The notes: generated from the sequence alone by a model not told the origin. Shown: positions 1 through 5,332, counted from the first letter of the stretch. The stretch is DNA of 5,332 nucleotides from an uncultured Deinococcales bacterium (GCA_937934635.1 CALGZD010000315.1:1-5332); one strand, 5' to 3'. Program-made: numbers and translations.

Positions 1-384
1 GCACTTGGTAATCCTGACATGATTCAGCATGTGCAAAAAGCGATACCACCCTTTTCAGTGTCGGTATTGCAACTAGCCACTGCCGATGTTGTGTTGACTG
101 AAGGTAGGCAAGTTGTTGAGGATTACATACAAGAAGTAAAAGGTGAAAGGCAGCGTATTTTTGCTGCCCTAGATGCTGCTGATATCCGTTACCACTCTAG
201 TAGCACAAATTTCTTTTTGCTTCCCTGCAAAGACCCAGCAACACTATACGAAGCGGTGCTTGCAGATGGCTTACTGATTCGTCGTCAGGACCATTTAGTT
301 GAAGGCTGTTTGCGTATTTCTATAGGTAAGCCAGAGGAAAATACACAGATGTTGTCAATCATTCAGAAGTATTATCAACACTAA
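1..384 (+). CDS. hisC: Histidinol-phosphate aminotransferase, C-terminal part (partial)
   Basis: This is the last 127 codons of a PLP-dependent fold-type I aminotransferase; the reading frame is open from base 1, so the ATG at 19 is internal. HisC transfers an amino group between glutamate and imidazole-acetol phosphate to give histidinol phosphate in histidine synthesis, in the cytoplasm. What is seen: a PPFSVSVLQLATA segment matching the PPFNV..LAQAAA-type segment that follows the PLP-lysine region, then NFFLLP, the strand pattern GLLIRRQDH, and CLRISIGKPEEN near the end. The last two align with the HisC stretch that carries the two substrate-binding arginines (E. coli Arg322 and Arg335). 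The PLP lysine lies upstream of the window. The gene stops at TAA 382-384, and no his gene follows; instead a convergent gene ends 11 bases away. A related aminotransferase (CobD-like, or a HisC paralogue acting on aromatic amino acids) is possible, but the LRI.IG.PEEN ending favours HisC. Confidence 0.85.
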   Translation, partial: ALGNPDMIQHVQKAIPPFSVSVLQLATADVVLTEGRQVVEDYIQEVKGERQRIFAALDAADIRYHSSSTNFFLLPCKDPATLYEAVLADGLLIRRQDHLVEGCLRISIGKPEENTQMLSIIQKYYQH

Positions 385-395
385 AATCTTAATTT

Positions 396-821
396 TTATC
401 TTAATGTCTCAAAATAGTTGCGTTCTTCAGTAGACAATGCTTTTCTGAGTTGTTTAACCGAGGCATCACTTGTTTGGCTTGTTTGCGTTACGTGTCTTAG
501 TATAATCCAATCTGTTCCAATGTTTAGTGAAAGATTTTGACTGGTGATGAGAATATCGCCAAAAGGTGGTGTATCTTCAAACTTTTCCCAGCCTTTTTTG
601 TTTTTCTTGAGCCATGTTTTCACTGAAGTTAGTTGTTCGGATTCGCTATCAAAATCGACCGTCTGATTTTGGTTTTCTGAATCGTTATAAAAGACTGTGA
701 TTGTAGTTAGTTTTTCAGTGTCTATACCGTGAGTAGGGGAACAAGCAGTTAGGCTAAAGATACTAAAGATGCATAGGATAAATAGAACGAGTAGATAACG
801 CAAACGTTGTGGAATATACAT
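396..821 (-). CDS. Small putative lipoprotein, function unknown
   Basis: A 141-residue protein with a clear lipoprotein signal: N-terminal MYIPQRLR with arginines, a hydrophobic stretch from about residue 9 to 25, and the lipobox LTAC with Cys27. Signal peptidase II would leave a mature protein of about 115 residues. Serine at +2 (not aspartate) suggests sorting to the outer membrane if the host is Gram-negative. I chose the ATG at 821 because GGAGGAG lies 3 to 5 bases before it. The frame stays open upstream to an ATG at 833 and a TTG at 887, but those add a lysine/arginine-rich stretch before the signal peptide and lack such a site. The mature part is hydrophilic and probably beta-rich, with ITVFYNDSENQNQ, a WLKKNKKGW helix, TPPFGDILI and LNIGTDWIILRH. 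I do not recognise the family. It ends 11 bases from the end of hisC on the other strand with no visible terminator between. Confidence 0.72.
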   Translation of the reverse strand: MYIPQRLRYLLVLFILCIFSIFSLTACSPTHGIDTEKLTTITVFYNDSENQNQTVDFDSESEQLTSVKTWLKKNKKGWEKFEDTPPFGDILITSQNLSLNIGTDWIILRHVTQTSQTSDASVKQLRKALSTEERNYFETLR

Positions 822-824
822 TTT

Positions 825-831
825 CTCCTCC
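825..831 (-). promoter_or_regulatory. Strong Shine-Dalgarno site that sets the lipoprotein start
   Basis: On the minus strand the sequence GGAGGAG is followed by AAA and then the ATG at 821-819. GGAGG sits 5 bases from that ATG. The same bases form codons of the longer reading frame, which is a reason to prefer the shorter protein. Confidence 0.7.
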
Positions 832-850
832 ATTTTTCTCTTTCGTTTTT

Positions 851-868
851 TTCTTAAAGTTTTAAGAA
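851..868. repeat. AT-rich inverted repeat over the lipoprotein promoter
   Basis: TTCTTAAA and TTTAAGAA form perfect 8-base arms around a 2-base centre (GT). The loop is too short and the stem too AT-rich for a terminator, and the T-run lies on the wrong side (bases 844-852, before the repeat on the plus strand). A DNA-binding protein site overlapping the -10 and start region is the more natural reading, but no regulator is identified. Confidence 0.4.
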
Positions 869-887
869 TTGATATCCCGCACTGCAA
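859..887 (-). promoter_or_regulatory. Candidate promoter of the lipoprotein gene
   Basis: Reading the minus strand, TTGCAG (887-882) and TAAAAC (864-859) are separated by 17 bases. The -10 matches the consensus at 4 of 6 positions, the -35 only at 3 of 6, so it is a weak match. Transcription would start near 852, giving a leader of about 30 bases with the strong ribosome binding site in it. The -10 overlaps a palindrome at 851-868. If right, the far upstream TTG at 887 cannot be the translation start. Confidence 0.3.
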
Positions 888-940
888 GTTTACCCTACGT
901 GTTCATAATTAGGGTGAATTGAGATTACTGCAGTTATGAT

Positions 941-1651
941 TTACCTAAAATCGGCTAAGCGTTTTATTTGTTGACCATTAGGGTGGAAGTTGCTGGGCTC
1001 GAGCCAGCTCTCAAAAGCCTTCTTCATCGCTGACCATTCGCTATCCAAAATAGAAAACCAAGCGGTATCCCGATTGCGGTTTTTATACATCGTAGCTTGT
1101 CGAAAGATACCTTCGTAACTAAAGCCTAAACGCTCTGCTGCGCTTTTTGAACCAGCATTAAGTAAATCGCATTTCCATTCATAACGTCTATAACCAAGCT
1201 CATCAAAAACACGCTTCATCATGAGGTACATAGCTTCAGTTGCTGCTGGTGTTTTTTGTAATTCTGGCGAATAGTTAATATGCCCAACTTCAATCACCCC
1301 TACTTCTGGCTCAATGCGTAAGTAACTAGCAATACCAATTGCTTTGTTTGTTTCCTTGTCCACAATGGCATGAAAAAGAGGGTCTTTACTTTGTGACCAT
1401 GTTTCGAGCAATCTTTTGTATGTTTCTAGGTCTTCAAATGGACCATAGGGCAGGTAAGTCCAGATTGTGCCATCAGTATCTTGCCTATAGGCATGAAACA
1501 AATCTTCAGCATGTTTTGCTGCATCTAAAGCTTCTAAATGACAATAGTTACCTTGGATAGGTATAGGTGTGGTTGGTGGTGTTTGACAGGCTTGCCAGTT
1601 TGGAGTGGGGAAACCAATCGGTTGTCCAAGATCATTAAAATAGTTACTCAT
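941..1651 (-). CDS. GNAT-family N-acetyltransferase, RimJ/RimL type
   Basis: A 236-residue cytoplasmic protein of the Acetyltransf_3 (RimL-like) branch of the GNAT superfamily, which moves acetyl from acetyl-CoA to an amine, for instance a protein N-terminus, a small molecule or a drug. What is seen: an N-terminal NW....P.P cap, then GNYCHLEAL (34-42, the start strand of the fold), WTYLPYGPF (64-72), the central strand GIASYLRIEPEVGVIEVGHINYSP (106-129), the acetyl-CoA loop region QKTPAATEAMYLMM (132-145), and the highly characteristic LGYRRYEWKCDLLNAGSKSAAERLGF stretch (152-177), then EGIFRQATMYKNRNRDTAWFSILD. Length and motif order are normal and the gene looks intact. The start ATG has a weak purine-rich AGAAAG 6 bases ahead. 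It is probably a single-gene transcript from the promoter at 1703-1731. The substrate cannot be told from sequence; it is not RimI, RimJ or RimL itself with any certainty. Confidence 0.88.
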   Translation of the reverse strand: MSNYFNDLGQPIGFPTPNWQACQTPPTTPIPIQGNYCHLEALDAAKHAEDLFHAYRQDTDGTIWTYLPYGPFEDLETYKRLLETWSQSKDPLFHAIVDKETNKAIGIASYLRIEPEVGVIEVGHINYSPELQKTPAATEAMYLMMKRVFDELGYRRYEWKCDLLNAGSKSAAERLGFSYEGIFRQATMYKNRNRDTAWFSILDSEWSAMKKAFESWLEPSNFHPNGQQIKRLADFR

Positions 1652-1678
1652 ATAGTACTTTCTGTAGTCAAAAAAATT

Positions 1679-1693
1679 GCGTGATTGTCACGC
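1679..1693. repeat. Perfect palindrome at the predicted GNAT transcription start
   Basis: GCGTGA and TCACGC are perfect 6-base arms around a TTG centre. On the minus strand it is followed by AA and seven T (1676-1670), so alone it looks like an intrinsic terminator. However, the promoter at 1703-1731 would start the transcript right at its edge, so it is more likely an operator overlapping the initial transcribed region, or a hairpin capping the 5' end of the GNAT mRNA. It would act as a terminator only for a transcript begun further upstream, and no gene is visible there. Confidence 0.45.
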
Positions 1694-1702
1694 TGAGAGA
1701 AA

Positions 1703-1731
1703 TTTATAGGTGCATAGCTTTTATTTGTAAA
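1703..1731 (-). promoter_or_regulatory. Sigma-70-like promoter of the GNAT gene
   Basis: On the minus strand TTTACA (1731-1726) and TATAAA (1708-1703) are separated by exactly 17 bases; each matches the consensus at 5 of 6 positions. The start of transcription would fall at about 1694-1697, giving a leader of about 45 bases. This is the best promoter match in the window. The predicted start abuts the palindrome at 1679-1693. Confidence 0.55.
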
Positions 1732-1813
1732 AACGTTAGCTAGATAGGGCTGCAAAAGGATTTAAAATCAGTTTATTGTTTGCTCTACAGTATTAGTATA
1801 CCTTTACTATAGA

Positions 1814-1841
1814 TGCTTTATTAGCGTTGCTTTATTAGAGT
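1814..1841 (+). repeat. Tandem duplication, 14-base unit, two copies
   Basis: TGCTTTATTAGCGT (1814-1827) is followed directly by TGCTTTATTAGAGT (1828-1841), identical at 13 of 14 positions. A looser third unit may follow (TGAGTGCAATAGCG). It lies in the divergent intergenic region upstream of the sensor-cyclase gene. Confidence 0.6.
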
Positions 1842-1860
1842 TGAGTGCAATAGCGAAGCT

Positions 1861-1899
1861 TATAACATCTTGACTTGGTTTTATTTGACTTGGTTTTAT
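1861..1899 (+). promoter_or_regulatory. Candidate promoter region of the sensor-cyclase gene
   Basis: The best pair is TTGACT (1870-1875, 5 of 6) with TTTTAT (1894-1899, 4 of 6) at an 18-base spacing, inside the 15-base tandem repeat; the leader would be about 32 bases. A second -10-like box, TATAAC (1861-1866, 5 of 6), has no good -35. The rest of the 286-base gap (1652-1937) holds the GNAT promoter and palindrome, a TATA-rich patch near 1795-1812 with -10-like boxes on both strands, and no small coding frame that I can support. Confidence 0.3.
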
Positions 1900-1900
1900 T
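1871..1900 (+). repeat. Perfect tandem duplication, 15-base unit, two copies
   Basis: TGACTTGGTTTTATT occurs at 1871-1885 and again at 1886-1900 with no mismatch. With the preceding T each copy supplies a TTGACT that resembles a -35 element. It ends 37 bases before the start codon of the sensor cyclase. Confidence 0.7.
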
Positions 1901-1937
1901 CAAATTGTTTGTGCTTAGGACAATAAGCAGGTGTTAG

Positions 1938-4253
1938 ATGAAAAATCTAGACAATCCAAAAATCGCTGTGCTTGTTGATTATTTAGGCGAGTATCAAAAC
2001 CAGTTTCTGGAACCAATGAGACAGATGTTATCTGATTCGGGTTTCCAGATGTTGACATTTGTTGGCGACATCATAAACAACCCTCGTGCAGATCTTCGAA
2101 TGGCTAATCGTCTATATGATGTCGTGAATGAAGATAGCCTAGATGGCATTATTGTCCTTGCAGGAATTAGTAATTTTCTTAGTAATGAAGCCTTTAAAGC
2201 ATTTCTTGAAACTAAAAACTTACCAGTTGTGGTTTTAGGAAGAGCTGTTGAAGGCTATGCTAGTGTCGTTAATGACCAACGTAAAGGTATGCAAGACCTT
2301 ATGGCGCATTTATGTGATGAATGTAATCACAAGCATTTTGCGTTTATTCGAGGCTATAAGGATAATTTTGATTCTCAGTTACGTGAAGATGTTTTTCGTC
2401 AGGAACTTGATAAGCGTAGTTTAGTACTAGATGAAACTCTGTGTGTTACAGGAGAGTTTCATGGGCGGAAGGCTGAAGACTTAACAAAGGAGCTTGTTGC
2501 ATCAGGACGTTCAATTGATGTCATTGTGGCAGCAAATGATGCCATGGCAATTGGTGCGATGCAAGCATTGACAAAGTTAAATATATGTATTCCTGAAGAT
2601 ATAGCAGTTGTTGGTTTTGACAATACTTATACAAGTTCGTTAACCTTGCCTCCTTTAACAACAGTAAAGCAACCCATACAAGATTTAGTTAAAAGGTCAG
2701 TGGAGTTATTATGTGACCTTTTGGATAATAAACAGGTTACTCAAGATGCTTGTCGTAGTGTTTGCTTATCATCAGAATTAATAGTTCGTGCATCTTGTGG
2801 GAAACAAGAGGAGTTATCACTTAGTAATAACTATAGTTCCTTGCCCAACGGAATCAATGCTGCTTTTGAGCAGTACATGCATTCAACTATAAATATGAAG
2901 ATGTTACTAAACGTTTGGCAACACGTCTTAAAGCAATTTGCACTTCATAGTACAGATTACGATATATGTTATGAATGGCTAGATGTTTTGATGCTGCATC
3001 CGATGATGACTAACAGCGATAATACAAAGATTCAAGATGCACATATCTTTTTTCAAGAGGCTCGTAGGTGCTTGGTTAATTTAGCGAAGTATCAAAACTA
3101 TGAGCTGAATATTAACATTCGTCAAAACTATATAAATCTTCTTGATTCAAGTCAATTGTGGTCTCAAGACAGTAATGCTGAACTTATGGATTTCCTAAGT
3201 AATCACTTAGTGAAACAGAATATAAATCAATTTTATATTATTTTAGATAAAGCTTATGGCTTGACTAATGAAAAGCATTTTAGGGAAGATGCTGATTTGG
3301 TAGTCATGCTTAGTTATCACGGGGGAAAGCAAGTAGATTTGGTGGGTCTAGAAATGAACAGCAGCAATGTTGTTCAAGAACTTAGCGAAAAAGTTCTTTC
3401 TAGTGAAGAACATTTTGTGATGTTTTCTCTTGTGGGTGTGAAAGAGTTCTATGGCTATATGGTGGTTGAAGTTCAAGACTTTTCTTCAAATGGTGTTGAT
3501 GGAATAGAGTTCGAAATGATATCTGCATTGTTACGTCGTGACATCAGCAATGCCATACAAGTTACTTTAAAAAGGCAAGAAGTTTTGACCTATGCCTCCT
3601 CTTTAGAAAGGTTAGTAAATAAAAGAACTTTAGAATTGCAAGCTGAAATTACTAAGCATAAAAAAACAGAATTAGAACTCCGTCAAGCAAATACTCTACT
3701 TGCTGAAAAAGCAATGCAAGATGGTTTAACTGCTTTAAATAACCGTGCAGCTTTCGATCAGTACTTACAAGAGCAATGGCTCGAGCACAAACAACAAGGC
3801 AAACCAATCAGTCTCATCCTTTGTGACATCGACCATTTTAAGCTTTACAATGATAACTATGGTCACCTGCAAGGGGACGAATGCTTAAGAGAAGTTGCAA
3901 GGATACTTGCTAGTGAAGTTCATTATCCACGAGATTTTGTCGCAAGGTATGGTGGTGAAGAGTTTGCAATTGTTTTGCCTGATACTGGTGAAGCAGGAGC
4001 GTGTGATGTCGCAGAAAAGGTTCATACTGCGCTACTTGATAAAGCGTTACCGCACAAAGCATCATTAACGATTCCACAAGTAACTTTGAGTATGGGGATA
4101 TGTACTTTGGTCCCAAATGAAACCATGATGCTCGAGCTTCTGATATTAAAAGCTGATCAAGCACTTTATCAAGCTAAAAATCGAGGTCGTAATAATTTCT
4201 ATCTTGATAAGTCTAACAATCAAAATCGTTTTTCAGCAATAACTTATAATTAG
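1938..4253 (+). CDS. LacI-type sensor (no HTH), GAF-like, GGDEF diguanylate cyclase
   Basis: A 771-residue protein predicted to make c-di-GMP from two GTP. Residues 8-288 are a type I periplasmic-binding fold as in LacI/GalR regulators: KIAVLVDYL, DGIIVLAG, the AAND motif (198-201), the VVGFDN strand and LPPLTTVKQP. There is no helix-turn-helix, signal peptide or membrane segment, so it is probably cytoplasmic. Residues 290-410 look helical; about 410-545 resemble a GAF-like fold closing with a signalling helix; 545-593 are a charged coiled coil. The GGDEF domain starts at DGLTALNNR (595-603), has DIDHFKLYND (630-639, metal and guanine binding), the active GGEEF (672-676) and ends with ALYQAKNRGRN. 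The RxxD inhibitory site is YPRD (663-666). An in-frame TAG directly before the ATG rules out an upstream HTH; the nearby AGG of GCAGGTG serves as ribosome binding site. The ligand is unknown. The gene ends 3 bases from a convergent gene. Confidence 0.9.
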   Translation: MKNLDNPKIAVLVDYLGEYQNQFLEPMRQMLSDSGFQMLTFVGDIINNPRADLRMANRLYDVVNEDSLDGIIVLAGISNFLSNEAFKAFLETKNLPVVVLGRAVEGYASVVNDQRKGMQDLMAHLCDECNHKHFAFIRGYKDNFDSQLREDVFRQELDKRSLVLDETLCVTGEFHGRKAEDLTKELVASGRSIDVIVAANDAMAIGAMQALTKLNICIPEDIAVVGFDNTYTSSLTLPPLTTVKQPIQDLVKRSVELLCDLLDNKQVTQDACRSVCLSSELIVRASCGKQEELSLSNNYSSLPNGINAAFEQYMHSTINMKMLLNVWQHVLKQFALHSTDYDICYEWLDVLMLHPMMTNSDNTKIQDAHIFFQEARRCLVNLAKYQNYELNINIRQNYINLLDSSQLWSQDSNAELMDFLSNHLVKQNINQFYIILDKAYGLTNEKHFREDADLVVMLSYHGGKQVDLVGLEMNSSNVVQELSEKVLSSEEHFVMFSLVGVKEFYGYMVVEVQDFSSNGVDGIEFEMISALLRRDISNAIQVTLKRQEVLTYASSLERLVNKRTLELQAEITKHKKTELELRQANTLLAEKAMQDGLTALNNRAAFDQYLQEQWLEHKQQGKPISLILCDIDHFKLYNDNYGHLQGDECLREVARILASEVHYPRDFVARYGGEEFAIVLPDTGEAGACDVAEKVHTALLDKALPHKASLTIPQVTLSMGICTLVPNETMMLELLILKADQALYQAKNRGRNNFYLDKSNNQNRFSAITYN

Positions 4254-4256
4254 TAT

Positions 4257-5066
4257 CTAGCCTCTAATGTTCTTACTCCTCAAAAGAAATAAGAGAATTG
4301 CTTGTTGTGTGTTTAAAAGCAACTTCTTCTGCCCATAGCCAACAAAAGCAGCATTATTTACAGGATCAAAACTTACCTCTTGTCCAATTGTAAATGGAGG
4401 TACAGGTAAAAGTTTGGGTTTTCCTAGTTGATTCAGATGCTCTAAGGTCAAGGACCATTTAGTATTTTTATAGTCTTTTGACCAACCATCCGTTATAAGA
4501 ACATCGATTGGATTGAGTAGTTCATCACTGAAAACAACATTCTGTATAGAGCTGTGAAATTCAATATCACAATAGTGCCAAATAGTAAAACCAAAAACTT
4601 GAGCTAAATGATGCCACGACTTAAAAACATTCGTCGGTGGACCCCATAAACCAAGCTTAACGTCTTCAAGTTTCCCAAACTCAGTTTCTAGATAATAAGC
4701 ATCTGCAAGTACCTCGCACGGATGACCTTCGCTAGACATTGCATTAACAACAGGTCGTTTAGAGGCATTTGCAAAGGCACTTAATCGCTCATGATTAGAT
4801 TCGCGAATAACATAAGCTTCGTAGTAGTCATCAAGATACCCTGCTAAGTCCTCTACTCGTTCAGACGTCTTTAAAAGATTAGGAAGTTCAATGTAGTCCA
4901 AACCTAAAGCACGAAAACCTTGAAGGAATGATGTGCGTGTACGAATGCCATTGCCTTCAAAAGACCAAGCAACATAGCCAGATAAGGGGTTTATAGGTTG
5001 CTCAGCAATAGCCCAGATATTTTTTATATCTTCTTTGCTAAGGTCAGATAGATTGATTAGGTTCAT
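4257..5066 (-). CDS. Atypical ornithine/aspartate carbamoyltransferase-superfamily protein
   Basis: A 269-residue protein, shorter than the usual 300-340. Its two-domain layout follows ornithine carbamoyltransferase (OTC): the carbamoyl-phosphate loop is NGIRTRTSF (39-47) where OTC has STRTR.SF, so the second arginine pair stays but Ser-Thr became Gly-Ile. ERVEDLAGYL (69-78) matches the E..KD.ARVLS helix, VIRESNH (86-92) the IR...H strand, and HPCEVLAD (115-122) the HPCQ.LAD motif with Gln changed to Glu. The second domain begins at KLGLWGP (137-143). The ornithine-side motifs are missing: D.W.SMG reads DGWSKDY (193-199), and the HCLP loop reads LPVPPFTIGQEVS (220-232). I infer a carbamoyl transfer to another amine, or a non-catalytic role; it should not be called ArgF. 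It starts six bases after the stop of the oxidoreductase gene, with no good ribosome binding site, so translation is probably coupled. Confidence 0.8.
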   Translation of the reverse strand: MNLINLSDLSKEDIKNIWAIAEQPINPLSGYVAWSFEGNGIRTRTSFLQGFRALGLDYIELPNLLKTSERVEDLAGYLDDYYEAYVIRESNHERLSAFANASKRPVVNAMSSEGHPCEVLADAYYLETEFGKLEDVKLGLWGPPTNVFKSWHHLAQVFGFTIWHYCDIEFHSSIQNVVFSDELLNPIDVLITDGWSKDYKNTKWSLTLEHLNQLGKPKLLPVPPFTIGQEVSFDPVNNAAFVGYGQKKLLLNTQQAILLFLLRSKNIRG

Positions 5067-5072
5067 AACTAT

Positions 5073-5332
5073 TTAAACTGCAAAATCACTTGCTTTAAAG
5101 AACGTATCATCCCAAGCATCATTGAGAACTAAGTTAGCAGCTAGTTCACCAATAGCATCAGCACTTTTTGCGCCTGAACCATTGCCTGCTGTACAGAGGT
5201 AGAGATTATCACCGAGGCTATCAACATAGGGATTGCCGTGGTTACTATAGGTCACGATACAACGGTTCATGATGCTGTTCTCAATTTGAATATTTGGAAA
5301 GAATTCTTTTAGCGTATTGACGTAAGCTTTTT
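5073..5332 (-). CDS. FAD-dependent amine/amino-acid oxidoreductase, C-terminus (partial)
   Basis: The last 85 codons of a DAO-fold flavoprotein; the frame runs off the right edge of the window without a stop, so the ATG at 5270 is internal (upstream codons read AYVNTLKEFFPNIQIENSI). Members oxidise the C-N bond of an amino acid or secondary amine, as in sarcosine, glycine or D-amino-acid oxidases and dehydrogenases. What is seen: the FP..... region, CIVTYSNHGNPYVDSLGDNLYLCTAGNGSG, and AKSADAIGELAANLVL, which corresponds to the C-terminal flavin-contacting glycine-rich turn and following helix of this fold (G.sG.G.K in monomeric sarcosine oxidase). The dinucleotide-binding GxGxxG lies outside the window. 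The protein ends in DTFFKASDFAV. It is followed after six bases by the atypical carbamoyltransferase, so the two are probably one operon and may act on the same amine. Its exact substrate cannot be told. Confidence 0.75.
   Translation of the reverse strand, partial: KAYVNTLKEFFPNIQIENSIMNRCIVTYSNHGNPYVDSLGDNLYLCTAGNGSGAKSADAIGELAANLVLNDAWDDTFFKASDFAV

Noticed and set aside
819..887. Longer lipoprotein starting at TTG 887 or ATG 833
   Set aside because: The extra residues put a long basic stretch before the signal peptide, and the strong ribosome binding site serves the ATG at 821. The TTG may be part of a promoter -35.
1339..1560. 73-codon plus-strand open frame
   Set aside because: It lies wholly inside the GNAT gene on the other strand and has no recognisable protein pattern or ribosome binding site.
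1670..1693. Intrinsic terminator of a minus-strand transcript or small RNA
   Set aside because: The hairpin plus seven T has the right shape, but the best promoter starts at its edge, and I find no gene or convincing RNA gene upstream. Kept as palindrome or operator.
1679..1693. CRP binding site
   Set aside because: The GTGA and TCAC arms resemble CRP half-sites, but they are 3 bases apart rather than about 6 to 8.
1938..2810. A LacI-family transcriptional repressor
   Set aside because: There is no helix-turn-helix at the N-terminus, an in-frame TAG precedes the ATG, and the frame continues into a GGDEF domain.
3910..4164. 84-codon minus-strand open frame
   Set aside because: It is antisense to the catalytic part of the GGDEF domain, whose motifs are unmistakable in the plus frame; the minus product is histidine- and leucine-rich without a domain.
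4257..5066. Ornithine carbamoyltransferase ArgF of arginine synthesis
   Set aside because: The SMG and HCLP motifs and the Ser-Thr of STRTR are missing, the protein is short, and no arg gene is nearby.
5073..5270. A complete 65-residue protein starting at ATG 5270
   Set aside because: The frame continues without a stop to the window edge, and the sequence is the C-terminal end of a flavoprotein domain.

Overview
The window is an AT-rich stretch of bacterial chromosome, about 40% GC by eye. The protein styles and the presence of c-di-GMP signalling suggest a gammaproteobacterium, possibly marine, but no marker here fixes the genus. I see no insertion sequence, CRISPR array, tRNA or rRNA. Genes are tightly packed on both strands and both ends of the window cut through a gene.

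Layout from left to right. (1) Bases 1-384, plus strand: the C-terminal part of a histidinol-phosphate aminotransferase (HisC). No other his gene follows it. (2) Bases 396-821, minus strand: a small lipoprotein of unknown function, convergent with hisC; its start was moved inward to an ATG with a strong ribosome binding site. (3) Bases 941-1651, minus strand: a RimJ/RimL-type GNAT N-acetyltransferase with a good sigma-70-like promoter and a perfect palindrome at the predicted transcription start. (4) Bases 1652-1937: a 286-base divergent intergenic region carrying that promoter and two short tandem duplications. (5) Bases 1938-4253, plus strand: a 771-residue signalling protein with a LacI-type sugar-binding-like sensor that lacks the helix-turn-helix, a helical plus GAF-like middle part, a coiled coil and an intact GGDEF diguanylate cyclase domain. 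(6) Bases 4257-5066, minus strand: a short, atypical member of the ornithine/aspartate carbamoyltransferase superfamily. (7) Bases 5073-5332, minus strand: the C-terminus of an FAD-dependent amine/amino-acid oxidoreductase of the DAO fold, six bases upstream of the carbamoyltransferase and almost certainly in one operon with it.

The two most interesting parts are the right-hand operon and the sensor cyclase. The operon pairs a flavin oxidoreductase with a carbamoyltransferase-like protein that keeps some carbamoyl-phosphate-site residues but has lost the ornithine signatures (SMG and HCLP), so it probably works on another substrate or is not an ornithine carbamoyltransferase at all. The sensor cyclase looks like a cytoplasmic ligand-responsive c-di-GMP synthase built from a former transcription-factor sensor; its product-inhibition site is degenerate. 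No evidence links the unrelated neighbours (HisC, lipoprotein, GNAT) to either of these. All assignments come from reading motifs by eye; no database search was run.
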